Assembly: GCF_009674805.1 (NCBI RefSeq) | Contig: NZ_WKKI01000009.1 | Span: 26,071 to 90,070 of the forward strand | Origin: Metabacillus lacus | Lineage (GTDB): Bacteria; Bacillota; Bacilli; Bacillales; Bacillaceae | Length of the DNA stretch: 64,000 nt | Reading direction: 5' to 3' | Shown: in pieces, positions 29,160 through 38,061 of the stretch | How the letters are laid out: each line of letters begins with the position of its first letter | How positions within the stretch are numbered: the stretch's first letter is position 1 | Position numbers and translations under genes: made by a program | The notes under the pieces: generated by a model | The model's input: the letters and a program-made list of their open reading frames with translations, nothing else | The model's database searches: none | What the model was told of the DNA's origin: nothing

Positions 29160-31025
29160 GTGAAAGCTATACAACCATTAAATAATCGTATCGAATTAGA
29201 TGTTGAAGAAAGTCTTGTCAGCTATATTTATAGGTTGTCTATCGCTAATCATTTCGAATTTCCTTCTGTTATTGGAGATGTCATAGGAGTCAGATGGTGG
29301 GAGCTAGGTTCTAACAATTTTGATGAGCGTGTGTGTAAGATATTGGCGGTCCTTAGCAGAGCTGATTATCAGGATATATATACAAAATCTTATCATTCCA
29401 TTTTTAAGAAACTTAATGAAATGGAAAGAAAAATATGGACAAATGGAAGCAGAATAAAATATTGTCCGAAATGTATTGCTGAAAAGAAAATGCATAAATC
29501 TTTGTGGGGTCTAAGACCAGTAAGCGTTTGTATCAAACACCGAAACATTTTAAGGCATACCTGTCCTAAATGTAAAAAAAATGTGCAATTTGGCTCTTTA
29601 ATTAAAGGTGTTTGTAAACATTGCTCATTTAAGTTAGAACATTCAGAAACTGAGTTCATAAATCAAAATAGCTTTTTTTACACTGCTCAACGTGATTTTC
29701 AAGACTTTCTGTTAGGAGCAAATAAAAAGGCATTTGGGAAGTTATCCAAATTTCAGATTGTATCAATTATTGATGCAACTTGTCGCTTATTTGATGGATT
29801 AGAAAGCTTAATAAAGGATGAAGGATACACTAAAGAACAAAAAATTTTCACATATCCGCCTGATGAATTTCTATATACTGTTTCATTTGCAAATGCGTAT
29901 TGGATGCTCTTTAAGAACTTTCCTAAGAATTTTCATTATGCACTTGAGATATTTGAGCGAAGTGATTCACCCAGAAAAAAATACAGAAAAAAACAATTCA
30001 TAAACTTTTTATCCACGCATTGTGAGTTTGCTAATGTCAAAAAGGCTTACGAGGACTTTAAAGAGACGAGAGTTATAGAGGGACAGGTTCCAAGGAACTT
30101 AGAAACATTTGATTTGGATTCTGCTTTAAAGAGAAAAAAGCATTATTTTACAAAGCGAGACATTTTGAAGTTATATGATATTTCAAAAGGAGAAATCGAC
30201 AAACTGTGTGAAAGTGACATTTTAAAACCGAAAAAGGTATTTGCAAAAACACATACTAATTACTTTTTCGAAAAAAAGGAGACCGAAATAGTCATAAGAA
30301 GATTTTTAGAGAAAAAAAGTGATTTAATGACAAAAACAGAGGCTGGGGAAATTCTCGATGTCAGTTGGAAGGGTCTTACATTTTTAATAAAGAGTGGTCA
30401 TCTAAAGCAAAAAGCAGGACCTGTTGAGAAACAGTTTGTTTATATAAGTAAAAAGTCTGTTGAGTCTTTTGTTAGTAGGATGAACCAAACAGTTTTTTCG
30501 TCTAAAGAGAATCAACAAAGTGGTTTGATAAGTTTTCAAGCCTGTTTTGATAAATATGTCACCAGCGGTTTGCAAATTGGCAAACTACTCGATTGGATAA
30601 TCTCAAAACAAATTAATTGTTATTCCTTTACGGAGGATTTAGCAATAAATCAGTTACTTATTGATGAAGAAGAAATAAGGAACCAATTGAAAAAACGAGC
30701 TATAGAAGAGAAAGGCTATACACAGAAAGACGTTTCAAAAATACTGGGGTATACAGAACGAACACTTCATAAAGTGATTGGAGCAAATCTGATTACTCCA
30801 AAAGTGGTAGTAAATAAACAAGGGAGAAAGATATATTACTTTAAAAAACATCAGGTCGATAAATTTAAAAAAGTGTATATTACTCCAGGGGAAGCAGCAA
30901 AAAAATATGATGTAAATTACTCTTTTCTAAATAAGTTATGGCATAAAAAGGCGTTGAAAAATTATTTGGCGGAGTATGTCGGAAAACTCTTTTTAAGAGA
31001 GAAGAACTTGAAGAGATTTTGTTAA
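29160..31025 (+). CDS. tniQ: TniQ/TnsD-like targeting protein 1
   Basis: About 620 residues. The N-terminal TniQ domain has a start typical of the family (ESLVSYIYRLSIANHF), followed by zinc-binding pairs YCPKC, CIKHR, CPKCKK, and CKHC at about 100-160. The C-terminal half carries repeated excisionase/MerR-like helix-turn-helix units, such as MTKTEAGEILDVSWKG and YTQKDVSKILGYTERTLHK, suitable for sequence recognition. Such proteins choose the target and recruit TnsC. The start is either GTG 29160, which overlaps its own ribosome site, or ATA 29169, at proper distance from AGAGGGTG. 288 bases separate it from tnsB. Confidence 0.85.
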   Translation: MKAIQPLNNRIELDVEESLVSYIYRLSIANHFEFPSVIGDVIGVRWWELGSNNFDERVCKILAVLSRADYQDIYTKSYHSIFKKLNEMERKIWTNGSRIKYCPKCIAEKKMHKSLWGLRPVSVCIKHRNILRHTCPKCKKNVQFGSLIKGVCKHCSFKLEHSETEFINQNSFFYTAQRDFQDFLLGANKKAFGKLSKFQIVSIIDATCRLFDGLESLIKDEGYTKEQKIFTYPPDEFLYTVSFANAYWMLFKNFPKNFHYALEIFERSDSPRKKYRKKQFINFLSTHCEFANVKKAYEDFKETRVIEGQVPRNLETFDLDSALKRKKHYFTKRDILKLYDISKGEIDKLCESDILKPKKVFAKTHTNYFFEKKETEIVIRRFLEKKSDLMTKTEAGEILDVSWKGLTFLIKSGHLKQKAGPVEKQFVYISKKSVESFVSRMNQTVFSSKENQQSGLISFQACFDKYVTSGLQIGKLLDWIISKQINCYSFTEDLAINQLLIDEEEIRNQLKKRAIEEKGYTQKDVSKILGYTERTLHKVIGANLITPKVVVNKQGRKIYYFKKHQVDKFKKVYITPGEAAKKYDVNYSFLNKLWHKKALKNYLAEYVGKLFLREKNLKRFC

Positions 31026-31313
31026 GGAAAGGGGTAATATCGAAAGGTTTAACTTAGAAATATATTGGTTTTTTTGTAATTAATAACGAAACAATTTAGA
31101 AATATAAAAAAATATATCTTTTTATACAAAACTTCAATTATAAGATAAAAAAAAACATATTTCAATATACTTCCAGAATTTACATTTGAAATAGGAACAT
31201 GCGCTCCTGTATTCTCGTTTTCAGAGCCATATAAAAACCAGGTTTAAAAAATCCAAATCTAACCATAATGATAATACTGGTAATCTTTCAATCTGGCAAA
31301 AGGAGAGGATATT
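31026..31313. promoter_or_regulatory. Leader of the transposase operon
   Basis: 288 very AT-rich bases with no gene. The final AAAGGAGAGG is the tnsB ribosome site. A promoter is likely, but I cannot fix it. Confidence 0.4.
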
Positions 31314-33290
31314 ATGAGCAGCCGTGTTCATATAGCAAGCGGCACAAAATTCATATTAAATGGTAGGAAGTTTGAAATCAGCCAAGAGATTGGGGAAGAA
31401 AACTATCTAGCGAAAGATTTAGACTTTAAAGACGTCGAAGAAAAGTTTTCGCTAAATGATTTGCTTTACCAACTTGAACAAGGAAATTTAGAATTCCTCA
31501 CTAGAGGAAGCATTAACAAAGATGGAGAAGCTGCTTCTCCTGATTATTCGGATTTTAGTTTATATCCAGAAAAACTTCAAGAAAGGGCGAAATTCCGATT
31601 GCATGCAATCAAACCTTTATTGGGAATTCAGGTGAAATCTTTGAATCCATATGTTCTCTCTCGTGTTAATGAGTTAAAAGCTAGTGGATATGAAGTTTCA
31701 AGAGCTTCCATTTTTCGTTGGTTAAAAGCATATCAGGAGAGTGAAGAAGATATCCGTTCTTTAGTTTCCAATATCACTAAGTGTGGACCACAAGATAATA
31801 AACTGCAAAAAGAAGTGGATTTAATTATAAATCAAGTAATTGACAAGCATTATCTTGTTCGCGAGGAAATTTCAGTTAAAACCATCTACAGGCTGGTCTA
31901 CCATCAAATAGATAGAGAGAACGAACAGCGTGATAATCAAGAAAAGTTAAATCATCCTTCGATATCCACCATTAGAAGAAGGATTGGTTCTCGTGACAGT
32001 TTTGAAGTGGATAAGGCGAGAAAGGGTATGAATGCAATAAGAAATAAATATATGGAGGTTACACGACAAAATAAACCAACATATCCGCTACAAAGAGTGG
32101 AATGCGACCATACAACACTGGATTTAGAGGTATTGGATGACACAACATTGCTGCCTATTGGTAGACCGACAATTACAAGCTTATTAGATGTCTATACAGG
32201 ATATCCTTTAGGCATTTATATTGGATTTGAACCTCCATCCTATACTTCGGTCATGTATGCACTTTTACATGCAATTTCACCACAAACCTATTTGAAAAGT
32301 AAATATCCAAGGGTGAAAAATGAATGGAATGCATATGGGCTACCTGAATTATTAGTAATGGACAACGGAAAAGAGTTCAGAAGCAAGCATCTAGAAGAGG
32401 CATGTTTGCAACTGGGTATTGAGCGTTACTATTGTCCAGTTAAAATGCCGTGGTATAAGGGAGCAGTTGAAAGGCACTTTAGGACCATTAACCAGCAACT
32501 AATTCATCAATCTCCAGGAACGACTTTTTCAAACACCGTAAAAAAAGGAGATTATGATTCCACCAAGAAAGCTTCTATCCGTTTTAATAAACTATTGGAG
32601 ATTTTTCATAAATGGTTAATTGATGAGTATGCACAGGAATACAACAGCGGAGTCAGAGGTGTTCCTGCTGTTCTCTGGGAGAAAGCATTTGAGCATAGCC
32701 CAAAACCTGCAGTTCCTTCTACAAAGCTAGATTGGAAGGTTGCTTTGATGAAATTGGATTTCGGCAGCATACAAAGAACTGGGATAAGGCGATTACATCT
32801 CTTTTACCAATCGCCTGAGTTAAGTTTATTGAAGGGAAAACTTAGAGCTAAAGGCAAGGGAAATCAAGTGAAATTCAAATTGGACCCGACTGATTTATCT
32901 TTGATTTATGTCTATGATGAAATAGACAATAAATACATTGAGGTCCCATGTACAGATGAAGAGTATTCTAGAGGGCTTAATGAATACGCTCATAGAGTGA
33001 TATTGAAAAAAGCCAAAGAAGATTCGGAAAAGGTTGATAAGAGTGCTTTAGCTGCTGCAAGAGCAGAGTTAGTAGAGATGATGCAAGAAGAAAAGAACTT
33101 TTCTTTAAAAGAAAGAAAAAAGAATGCACGTTTTGAAGGTAAAGGGTCTGACAAAGAGTTGACTGATGAACCTACAAAACCAAAGCTTAAAGTTGTAGTT
33201 AATCAGAAGAAAAACGAATCTAAGAAGGAAAACTTAGACCTTTTAGGAATCGATATCGATAATGATTGGGGGCACTTTGATGCAAACTGA
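31314..33290 (+). CDS. tniA: TnsB/TniA DDE transposase
   Basis: 658 residues. An N-terminal Mu/TniA-type DNA-binding region lies at 1-230. The RNase H-fold core begins with RVECDHTTLD near 262 (first Asp), LLVMDNGKEF near 345 (second Asp), and the Glu in MPWYKGAVERHFRT near 380. A Mu_C-type beta-barrel and charged C-terminal tail follow; the tail is where TnsB contacts TnsC. It cuts and joins the 3' ends marked TGT...ACA. No TnsA nuclease for 5' strand cutting accompanies it. Confidence 0.93.
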   Translation: MSSRVHIASGTKFILNGRKFEISQEIGEENYLAKDLDFKDVEEKFSLNDLLYQLEQGNLEFLTRGSINKDGEAASPDYSDFSLYPEKLQERAKFRLHAIKPLLGIQVKSLNPYVLSRVNELKASGYEVSRASIFRWLKAYQESEEDIRSLVSNITKCGPQDNKLQKEVDLIINQVIDKHYLVREEISVKTIYRLVYHQIDRENEQRDNQEKLNHPSISTIRRRIGSRDSFEVDKARKGMNAIRNKYMEVTRQNKPTYPLQRVECDHTTLDLEVLDDTTLLPIGRPTITSLLDVYTGYPLGIYIGFEPPSYTSVMYALLHAISPQTYLKSKYPRVKNEWNAYGLPELLVMDNGKEFRSKHLEEACLQLGIERYYCPVKMPWYKGAVERHFRTINQQLIHQSPGTTFSNTVKKGDYDSTKKASIRFNKLLEIFHKWLIDEYAQEYNSGVRGVPAVLWEKAFEHSPKPAVPSTKLDWKVALMKLDFGSIQRTGIRRLHLFYQSPELSLLKGKLRAKGKGNQVKFKLDPTDLSLIYVYDEIDNKYIEVPCTDEEYSRGLNEYAHRVILKKAKEDSEKVDKSALAAARAELVEMMQEEKNFSLKERKKNARFEGKGSDKELTDEPTKPKLKVVVNQKKNESKKENLDLLGIDIDNDWGHFDAN

Positions 33291-34206
33291 TACCAGGGAA
33301 AAATATTCATCTATGGACTTAGTTCAAAAAAAAGAACAGATAAGAAACCTAAGAATAGCGCATCCGCGTTTTAAAAAAGCTTTAGACTTAATTAAACGCT
33401 GCCATGACTCATCCTCAATTTCAGATGACCCACGATGTATGTTAATCACAGGTCCCTCTGGTTCTGGGAAGTCAACTATTTTTGAAACCTATCGGCAGTT
33501 TAATGACAAAATCATCTATGAATCAACAAGAACAAAAAGAGTCGTTCTGTGGGCAGAGATTCCAAGCCCAACTCGAATTAGCACCTTCCTAGAAACCATG
33601 TTGGAGCAGTTAGGAGACCCTGCTCCAACTAGAGGTACGATTGGCAACAAAAATCATCGTCTGGTAAATCTCATTAAGGATTGCCGTGTGGAACTTATTA
33701 TGCTAGATGAATTTCAGCACTTTGTTAATACAGAAAATCAAAAAGTAAACTATGAAGTTGCAGATTGTTTTAAGTCACTTATTAATCGGACAAAGGTGCC
33801 AGTTGTACTTTTTGGATTAGATGATGCTAAGACGGTTCTTGAATGTAATCCGCAATTAAAAAGAAGATTTTCTATGAGGTATTCCATCCCTCCATTTGGA
33901 TATGAGGAAGAAAATCGAAAAAAAGAATTCCGAATGTTGATGAAACAGTTGGATAATTTGCTCCCTTTTGAACAATTGGCAGGATTAGAAAATCCGGAAT
34001 TTGCGGATAGGATAATGACTGCAACGGGAGGGGTAATGAACTCAATTATGAAATTAATTAAAGAAGCTGCTCTTATTGCTCTTGAACAAGAAAAAGAACA
34101 AATAGAAATGATTGATATGGCAAAAGCATATCAATTACATTCCTATATCCTTCTAGGCGAAGAGAACAATCCTTTTGTTAAGAAAGATTTCAAACTAACA
34201 TCATAA
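33280..34206 (+). CDS. tniB: TnsC/TniB AAA+ regulator
   Basis: About 308 residues. ATG 33280, preceded by GGGGGC, is preferred to ATG 33262; it overlaps tniA by 11 bases. Walker A is LITGPSGSGKST near 50 and Walker B is VELIMLDEFQHF near 140; a sensor Arg lies in LKRRFSMRY. TnsC/TniB polymerises on target DNA, is loaded by TniQ and activates the transposase. Confidence 0.93.
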   Translation: MQTDTREKYSSMDLVQKKEQIRNLRIAHPRFKKALDLIKRCHDSSSISDDPRCMLITGPSGSGKSTIFETYRQFNDKIIYESTRTKRVVLWAEIPSPTRISTFLETMLEQLGDPAPTRGTIGNKNHRLVNLIKDCRVELIMLDEFQHFVNTENQKVNYEVADCFKSLINRTKVPVVLFGLDDAKTVLECNPQLKRRFSMRYSIPPFGYEEENRKKEFRMLMKQLDNLLPFEQLAGLENPEFADRIMTATGGVMNSIMKLIKEAALIALEQEKEQIEMIDMAKAYQLHSYILLGEENNPFVKKDFKLTS

Positions 34207-34239
34207 GAAAAGCATGGAACAGAACCATGCTTTTCTTAT
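34203..34239 (+). terminator. 15-bp perfect hairpin between tniB and tniQ2
   Basis: ATAAGAAAAGCATGG / CCATGCTTTTCTTAT with loop AACAGAA, overlapping the tniB stop. Its 3' arm is T-rich. It looks like a terminator or attenuator that would lower tniQ2 expression relative to tniAB. Confidence 0.7.
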
Positions 34240-34268
34240 TGCACAAATTTAGGGGAGGGGTGAAGACA

Positions 34269-36089
34269 TTGAAGCGATTGTTGAACAACGTAAAACCAAA
34301 AAAAGGAGAAAGTTTATATTCCATTTTATATAGGTCAGCCAAAGCCAACTATTTTGAACATTTAGGTTCTATGCTAAAAGAAATTGGACACTTCATCTAT
34401 TCGAACAATTGCAACTACATCAAAAAGGGACAAGTTGCTACACCTTTTCTAGAAGAATTAGCAGAGGTGCTGGGATTAGATATATATGAGCATACATTAA
34501 ATCAATTCGATTACGCCCTAATTGACTGTATGGATTACTCTTCAAAAAAAGCAAAAGAATTTCAATCGCATCGAGTTTATGAAAAATATGGGACTAAATA
34601 TTGCCCTGCTTGTGTTCAAGAGGACTTCTATCATAAATTTGAGTGGGATATATCTCTTCTAACAATATGCCAAAAACATAATACAGTTCTTATTGATGCC
34701 TGTCCAAAGTGTAAAGGAAATATTTTGCTTGGTCGCTTTATGGCAAATCGTTGTAAGTGTGGATTTCAATTTAATCAAGCCAACTCTGTTGTTGAAAGTG
34801 ACAAATTAGTGTCCGCTGCACAGAAAGTGATATATAAACTTCTTTTTAATAAAGAAGAAGGTGTAAAGGAATCCACTAAGGATTATTTTTATATTTTTTT
34901 TCATATGTGTTTTCTATTAGATAAAGTAAATGTAGAGGAACTACCATCGTTTATAAATATTGATTCTGTAAGTAAAACCAACTTTTTACGGCTAAATACA
35001 GACACAAGAGACGTAAGGATGATGAGATATATAACTGCCGCAGCAAATGCATTTACTTCTCAGCCTGATATATATTTAAAAGAACTTTTAATGGCTATCG
35101 ATAACGTCAAAAATAGTTCAATAGATTCGTATAAAAATATGTTTGGTTATTTAAGGAAAATATTTAGATATGAAGATAGCACTCTATACCAGAAAGTGTA
35201 TGATAAGTATATCCTTGAGCGTAAAGATATTTATGCCAATGAACAGGAGTTGTTCAAAGGAAAACTTGAAGATAAAAAATTTATTACTCGTATAGAAGCT
35301 TTTAAGATGATAAAGAGTGAATGGACCACCTTACAGAACCTCTGCGACTATGGATTATTAAAGTTGCATAAAACAACGAATGGCGATAGGGATATTTATT
35401 TAATTGAAAAAGAAAGTGTGCAAAATTATTTAAAAATGAAGAAAGAAAGCATGACATTGAATCAACTCACAACCTATTTAGGAGTGAACTTCCGTATTGC
35501 TACCAAATTGGCTGAAAGAGGGTTTATCAACGCTCTGCACGGACCTAAGAAAGATGGGTATCAAATTTGGTACTTTAATCGTAATGAAGTTGAATCATTT
35601 TTGATTAGTTTCACTGCAAGAGCAAAAAAGAAAATAAATAACCCCAATAGTAAGTGGACTCCATTTGAGACTGCTAATTGTTCTTTACGCTCAGTGGGTC
35701 TAGATACTATTGACCTTATTGAATTGCTGCAAAAGGGAATGCTTTCATACTCGATTCTAAAAGACCAGCAAAATATAAAAGGGATATGTATAAATGCCTT
35801 TGAACTAGAAAAATTCGTAAATTCGAAACAAAAGGAATTGATTAAACAGTTTGGTTTTCGAATGAAACAATTGCAAAAAGTTTTCAGGGTAGGGGAACCT
35901 AGAATAAGGAAATGGATTGAAGAGGGCAAAATAAGTATGCCCTGTGAAAAGACAAATTGGTGCGGAACAAAAAGTAAAGTTTTCTCAATCGACGAAACAA
36001 GAAAAGCTCTAATGGTGATAAATGGGTGGGAGTTCTCAGTAGCAGATGAGTATTTAAATTCAATATTAGAGAGTGATAAATTTCTCTGA
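34269..36089 (+). CDS. tniQ: TniQ/TnsD-like targeting protein 2
   Basis: About 606 residues from TTG 34269, after AGGGGAGGGGTG; the frame opens earlier at 34227, inside the hairpin. TniQ domain start (ESLYSILYRSAKANYF), zinc pairs YCPAC, CQKH, CPKCKG and CKCG at about 105-165. The C-terminal half has several helix-turn-helix repeats, such as MTLNQLTTYLGVNFRIATKL. Same layout as tniQ1 but diverged well beyond a recent duplication. Two TniQ proteins suggest two target pathways, as with TnsD plus a second adaptor in other Tn7-like elements; which does what is unknown. Confidence 0.87.
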   Translation: MKRLLNNVKPKKGESLYSILYRSAKANYFEHLGSMLKEIGHFIYSNNCNYIKKGQVATPFLEELAEVLGLDIYEHTLNQFDYALIDCMDYSSKKAKEFQSHRVYEKYGTKYCPACVQEDFYHKFEWDISLLTICQKHNTVLIDACPKCKGNILLGRFMANRCKCGFQFNQANSVVESDKLVSAAQKVIYKLLFNKEEGVKESTKDYFYIFFHMCFLLDKVNVEELPSFINIDSVSKTNFLRLNTDTRDVRMMRYITAAANAFTSQPDIYLKELLMAIDNVKNSSIDSYKNMFGYLRKIFRYEDSTLYQKVYDKYILERKDIYANEQELFKGKLEDKKFITRIEAFKMIKSEWTTLQNLCDYGLLKLHKTTNGDRDIYLIEKESVQNYLKMKKESMTLNQLTTYLGVNFRIATKLAERGFINALHGPKKDGYQIWYFNRNEVESFLISFTARAKKKINNPNSKWTPFETANCSLRSVGLDTIDLIELLQKGMLSYSILKDQQNIKGICINAFELEKFVNSKQKELIKQFGFRMKQLQKVFRVGEPRIRKWIEEGKISMPCEKTNWCGTKSKVFSIDETRKALMVINGWEFSVADEYLNSILESDKFL

Positions 36090-36399
36090 TGTGTTTTAAA
36101 CTACCCATAACTATTATTCTACTGCAACTAGTTTATTTAAACCTTCTTGTGAAATATTTTTGCCGCATTGACATCTTATCGTGCTTTTCCCCCGCGATTA
36201 GCATATCCATTTTCGCACCTAAACATCTTAGACTTTTTCTTCTTTTTTATCGCAATCCGAATAGGTTTGACTGTTCGTGTCGGTGATGACCATTTTCTTT
36301 TCATGCAGAAGCCACAAAATACTCTAGTCATCTGAAAGAATTTGTCATATAGAAGGACCCCAAAATTAATCTTGAGGAGCTATGTTCAATATCTTGTTT
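36090..36399 (-). other. Decayed sequence after tniQ2
   Basis: No intact gene. On the minus strand, shifted frames show cysteine pairs and a terminal CQCGKNISQEGLNKLVAVE-like reading that may be the end of a small zinc-ribbon protein. I cannot assign it. Confidence 0.35.
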
Positions 36400-36790
36400 A
36401 ACGGAGGAGAACTTGTCTATCCAATGCAATGTATTTTGAATGCGGTTTTCTATAGATTGCAGAAGCCATCCTTCTATTTTCTCGCGGTTTTGAAAACGTG
36501 CTTGTCGGTAGCTGGTTTTCCGCTGCTGGCTGCTTTTTCGGTAGGTTTCCCTTGGAGCCTGCTACGTCCTGGCGAAGGTGCATTTCGCACTTCGTCAACC
36601 CCTTGTCTTCACTTGTCAAGGCAATCCGGACATATTTCGCGCCTGTATCCTTACCAAGATGGATTTCTTGTTTGTTTTCACCTATCTCAGTGAGAAGCTG
36701 TATGGTAAAGAGTTTATACCCATTCTCGCTTATCTAGTTGAACAAGGCATGAGTGCTTCGTCGCGCATATTTTTGACAAAGACACGTAAG
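36400..36790 (-). pseudogene. IscB (Cas9-ancestor nuclease) N-terminal remnant
   Basis: Three colinear pieces in different frames match IscB: VFVKNMRDEALMPCSTR (36734-36786, cf. VFVL...PLMPCSPRKAR), HLGKDTGAKYVRIAL with EMHLRQDV (RuvC-I region, about 36560-36690), and RKTSYRQARFQNREKIEGWL with IENRIQNTLHWIDK (arginine-rich bridge-helix region, about 36400-36550). Stops and frameshifts separate them and the HNH and later RuvC parts are gone. IscB is an RNA-guided nickase/nuclease carried by IS200/IS605-type elements. Non-functional here. Confidence 0.75.
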
Positions 36791-36839
36791 TTTTGTCCCT
36801 CCTATAGAGTTTGTTTCTCTTCGCCAATGTTTGAGGGGG

Positions 36840-37020
36840 GGGGTGACCGTCTCGACTCATCAAGACTATTACAGTGCCACCCGTAGAGCCTAGTTCTAGG
36901 GAATCATCCCAGGGGATGCACCCCTAGAACCTAGTTCATACAGGCTGAGGCTAGACGACCAGGGCTTTGTAAATTCCACACTACAAAACCGATTAAGGTT
37001 TAAGTGGTGGGGTAGTTGAC
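36840..37020 (-). ncRNA. Omega-RNA-like leader upstream of IscB remnant
   Basis: The segment just upstream of the iscB remnant is GC-richer than its surroundings and strongly structured. A long hairpin at 36889-36937 pairs CCTAGTTCTAGGG with CCCTAGAACCTAG, with an inner CATCCC/GGGATG stem. The end at 37003-37020 reads GTCAACTACCCCACC on the minus strand, like IS200/IS605-type element ends. Position and structure fit the omega-RNA guide scaffold of IscB; identity is inferred. Confidence 0.5.
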
Positions 37021-37029
37021 TATTGCTTA

Positions 37030-37062
37030 AAAAAATATGGGACCTATCCATTGGGTCTTTTC
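37030..37062 (-). terminator. Probable terminator of the SEFIR operon
   Basis: On the minus strand GACCCAATGGATAGGTC is followed by CCATATTTTTTT; a short stem with a T-run, 3 to 30 bases after the SEFIR gene. Confidence 0.45.
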
Positions 37063-37064
37063 CC

Positions 37065-38042
37065 TTATCTAATATGATGTGATAAGTTGTTTTTCCATAT
37101 TTCTTTAACAATTTTTTCAGGAGTATCTGAATTTTTATTACCATACATATTCATTGTCATCTTTAGCTTTAATTCCTTGTTTTCGGCAATTTCACAAGAA
37201 ATAGATTCATTATAAGAATTATCCGAAGAAAAATCCCACTGTCTGGTACCATACAACAGATTTATGCTGTTGTGTCCAAAGCTGCCAAACACTGTACCAT
37301 GCCATATTTTGAATCCTGTTCTTGTTTCTCCATCAGTATAAAGCAAAAATATCGATTTGGTGGGGGATAGAGTTTCAACTGTATAATCGAAATTATGATT
37401 AGCCGATTTTATCGCACTAAAAAGTTCTGTAAATAATCCAACCATCTCACCGTAACTTTCTCTCAAAAAGTCCTGCTTATCCTTTTCCGTTATCCTTCGT
37501 AAATTAGGAAATTCCATATCTGAAAACATAGAAGTTGTAGGCTTATTACTGCTTCTGGGTTTTAATTCAGGTGCTGTTCCTAAAGGTTCCATTACAAAAA
37601 GCGGAACACCGTAAATCCGGTGTAAGAGTTCTTGGAAGGAATCATCAAACTTTTTATTATCAGAAAAATCAATAGCGTAATACCCTTTTAAATGGAAAGG
37701 GAAAGCATCTTTAAAGGAGCCTTGATGTCTTAGTATGAAGATTAACTTTTCTGGACTTTCCATTAAAAACGGTAATGATAATACTGTTTCAAAACCGACC
37801 CCTCCTTGAAGGTTATCAGCTTTTTCCGCAAATCTTTCAGTTAAAACAACGATAACAAAGTCGTTATTTTTGATATTGGTAATCATCATTGCATTTAAAT
37901 TGGTTGTGCTTGATTGGGTAATAAATCTGTCAATTTTCGCATCAACCTTATTACGTCTTAAGTGGTTAGCTAAGTCCATTACCCATTGCTTGTGTTCCTC
38001 ACTATCCCAACTGTAATTAATAAAAGCAGTTTTTTGCTCCAT
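37065..38042 (-). CDS. SEFIR (TIR-like) domain protein
   Basis: 325 residues. The first 150 residues match SEFIR: a FINYSWDSEEHKQWV beta-strand/box 1 start, then NHLRRNKVDAKIDRF, NNDFVIVVLTERFAEKA and a later IFILRHQGSF. The C-terminal half (from about 190) is unassigned. SEFIR and TIR domains in bacteria signal or degrade NAD+ in anti-phage systems. ATG 38042 follows GAGGTG. It lies 19 bases after another minus-strand gene and both share an operon. Defence role is inferred from domain and location. Confidence 0.75.
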   Translation of the reverse strand: MEQKTAFINYSWDSEEHKQWVMDLANHLRRNKVDAKIDRFITQSSTTNLNAMMITNIKNNDFVIVVLTERFAEKADNLQGGVGFETVLSLPFLMESPEKLIFILRHQGSFKDAFPFHLKGYYAIDFSDNKKFDDSFQELLHRIYGVPLFVMEPLGTAPELKPRSSNKPTTSMFSDMEFPNLRRITEKDKQDFLRESYGEMVGLFTELFSAIKSANHNFDYTVETLSPTKSIFLLYTDGETRTGFKIWHGTVFGSFGHNSINLLYGTRQWDFSSDNSYNESISCEIAENKELKLKMTMNMYGNKNSDTPEKIVKEIWKNNLSHHIR

Positions 38043-38061
38043 TATTTTTCACCTCTAATAA

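Noticed and set aside
36840..37020. CRISPR repeat or CAST guide near the tni genes
   Set aside because: Inverted repeats here form one hairpin, with no regularly spaced direct repeats; no cas genes anywhere in the window.
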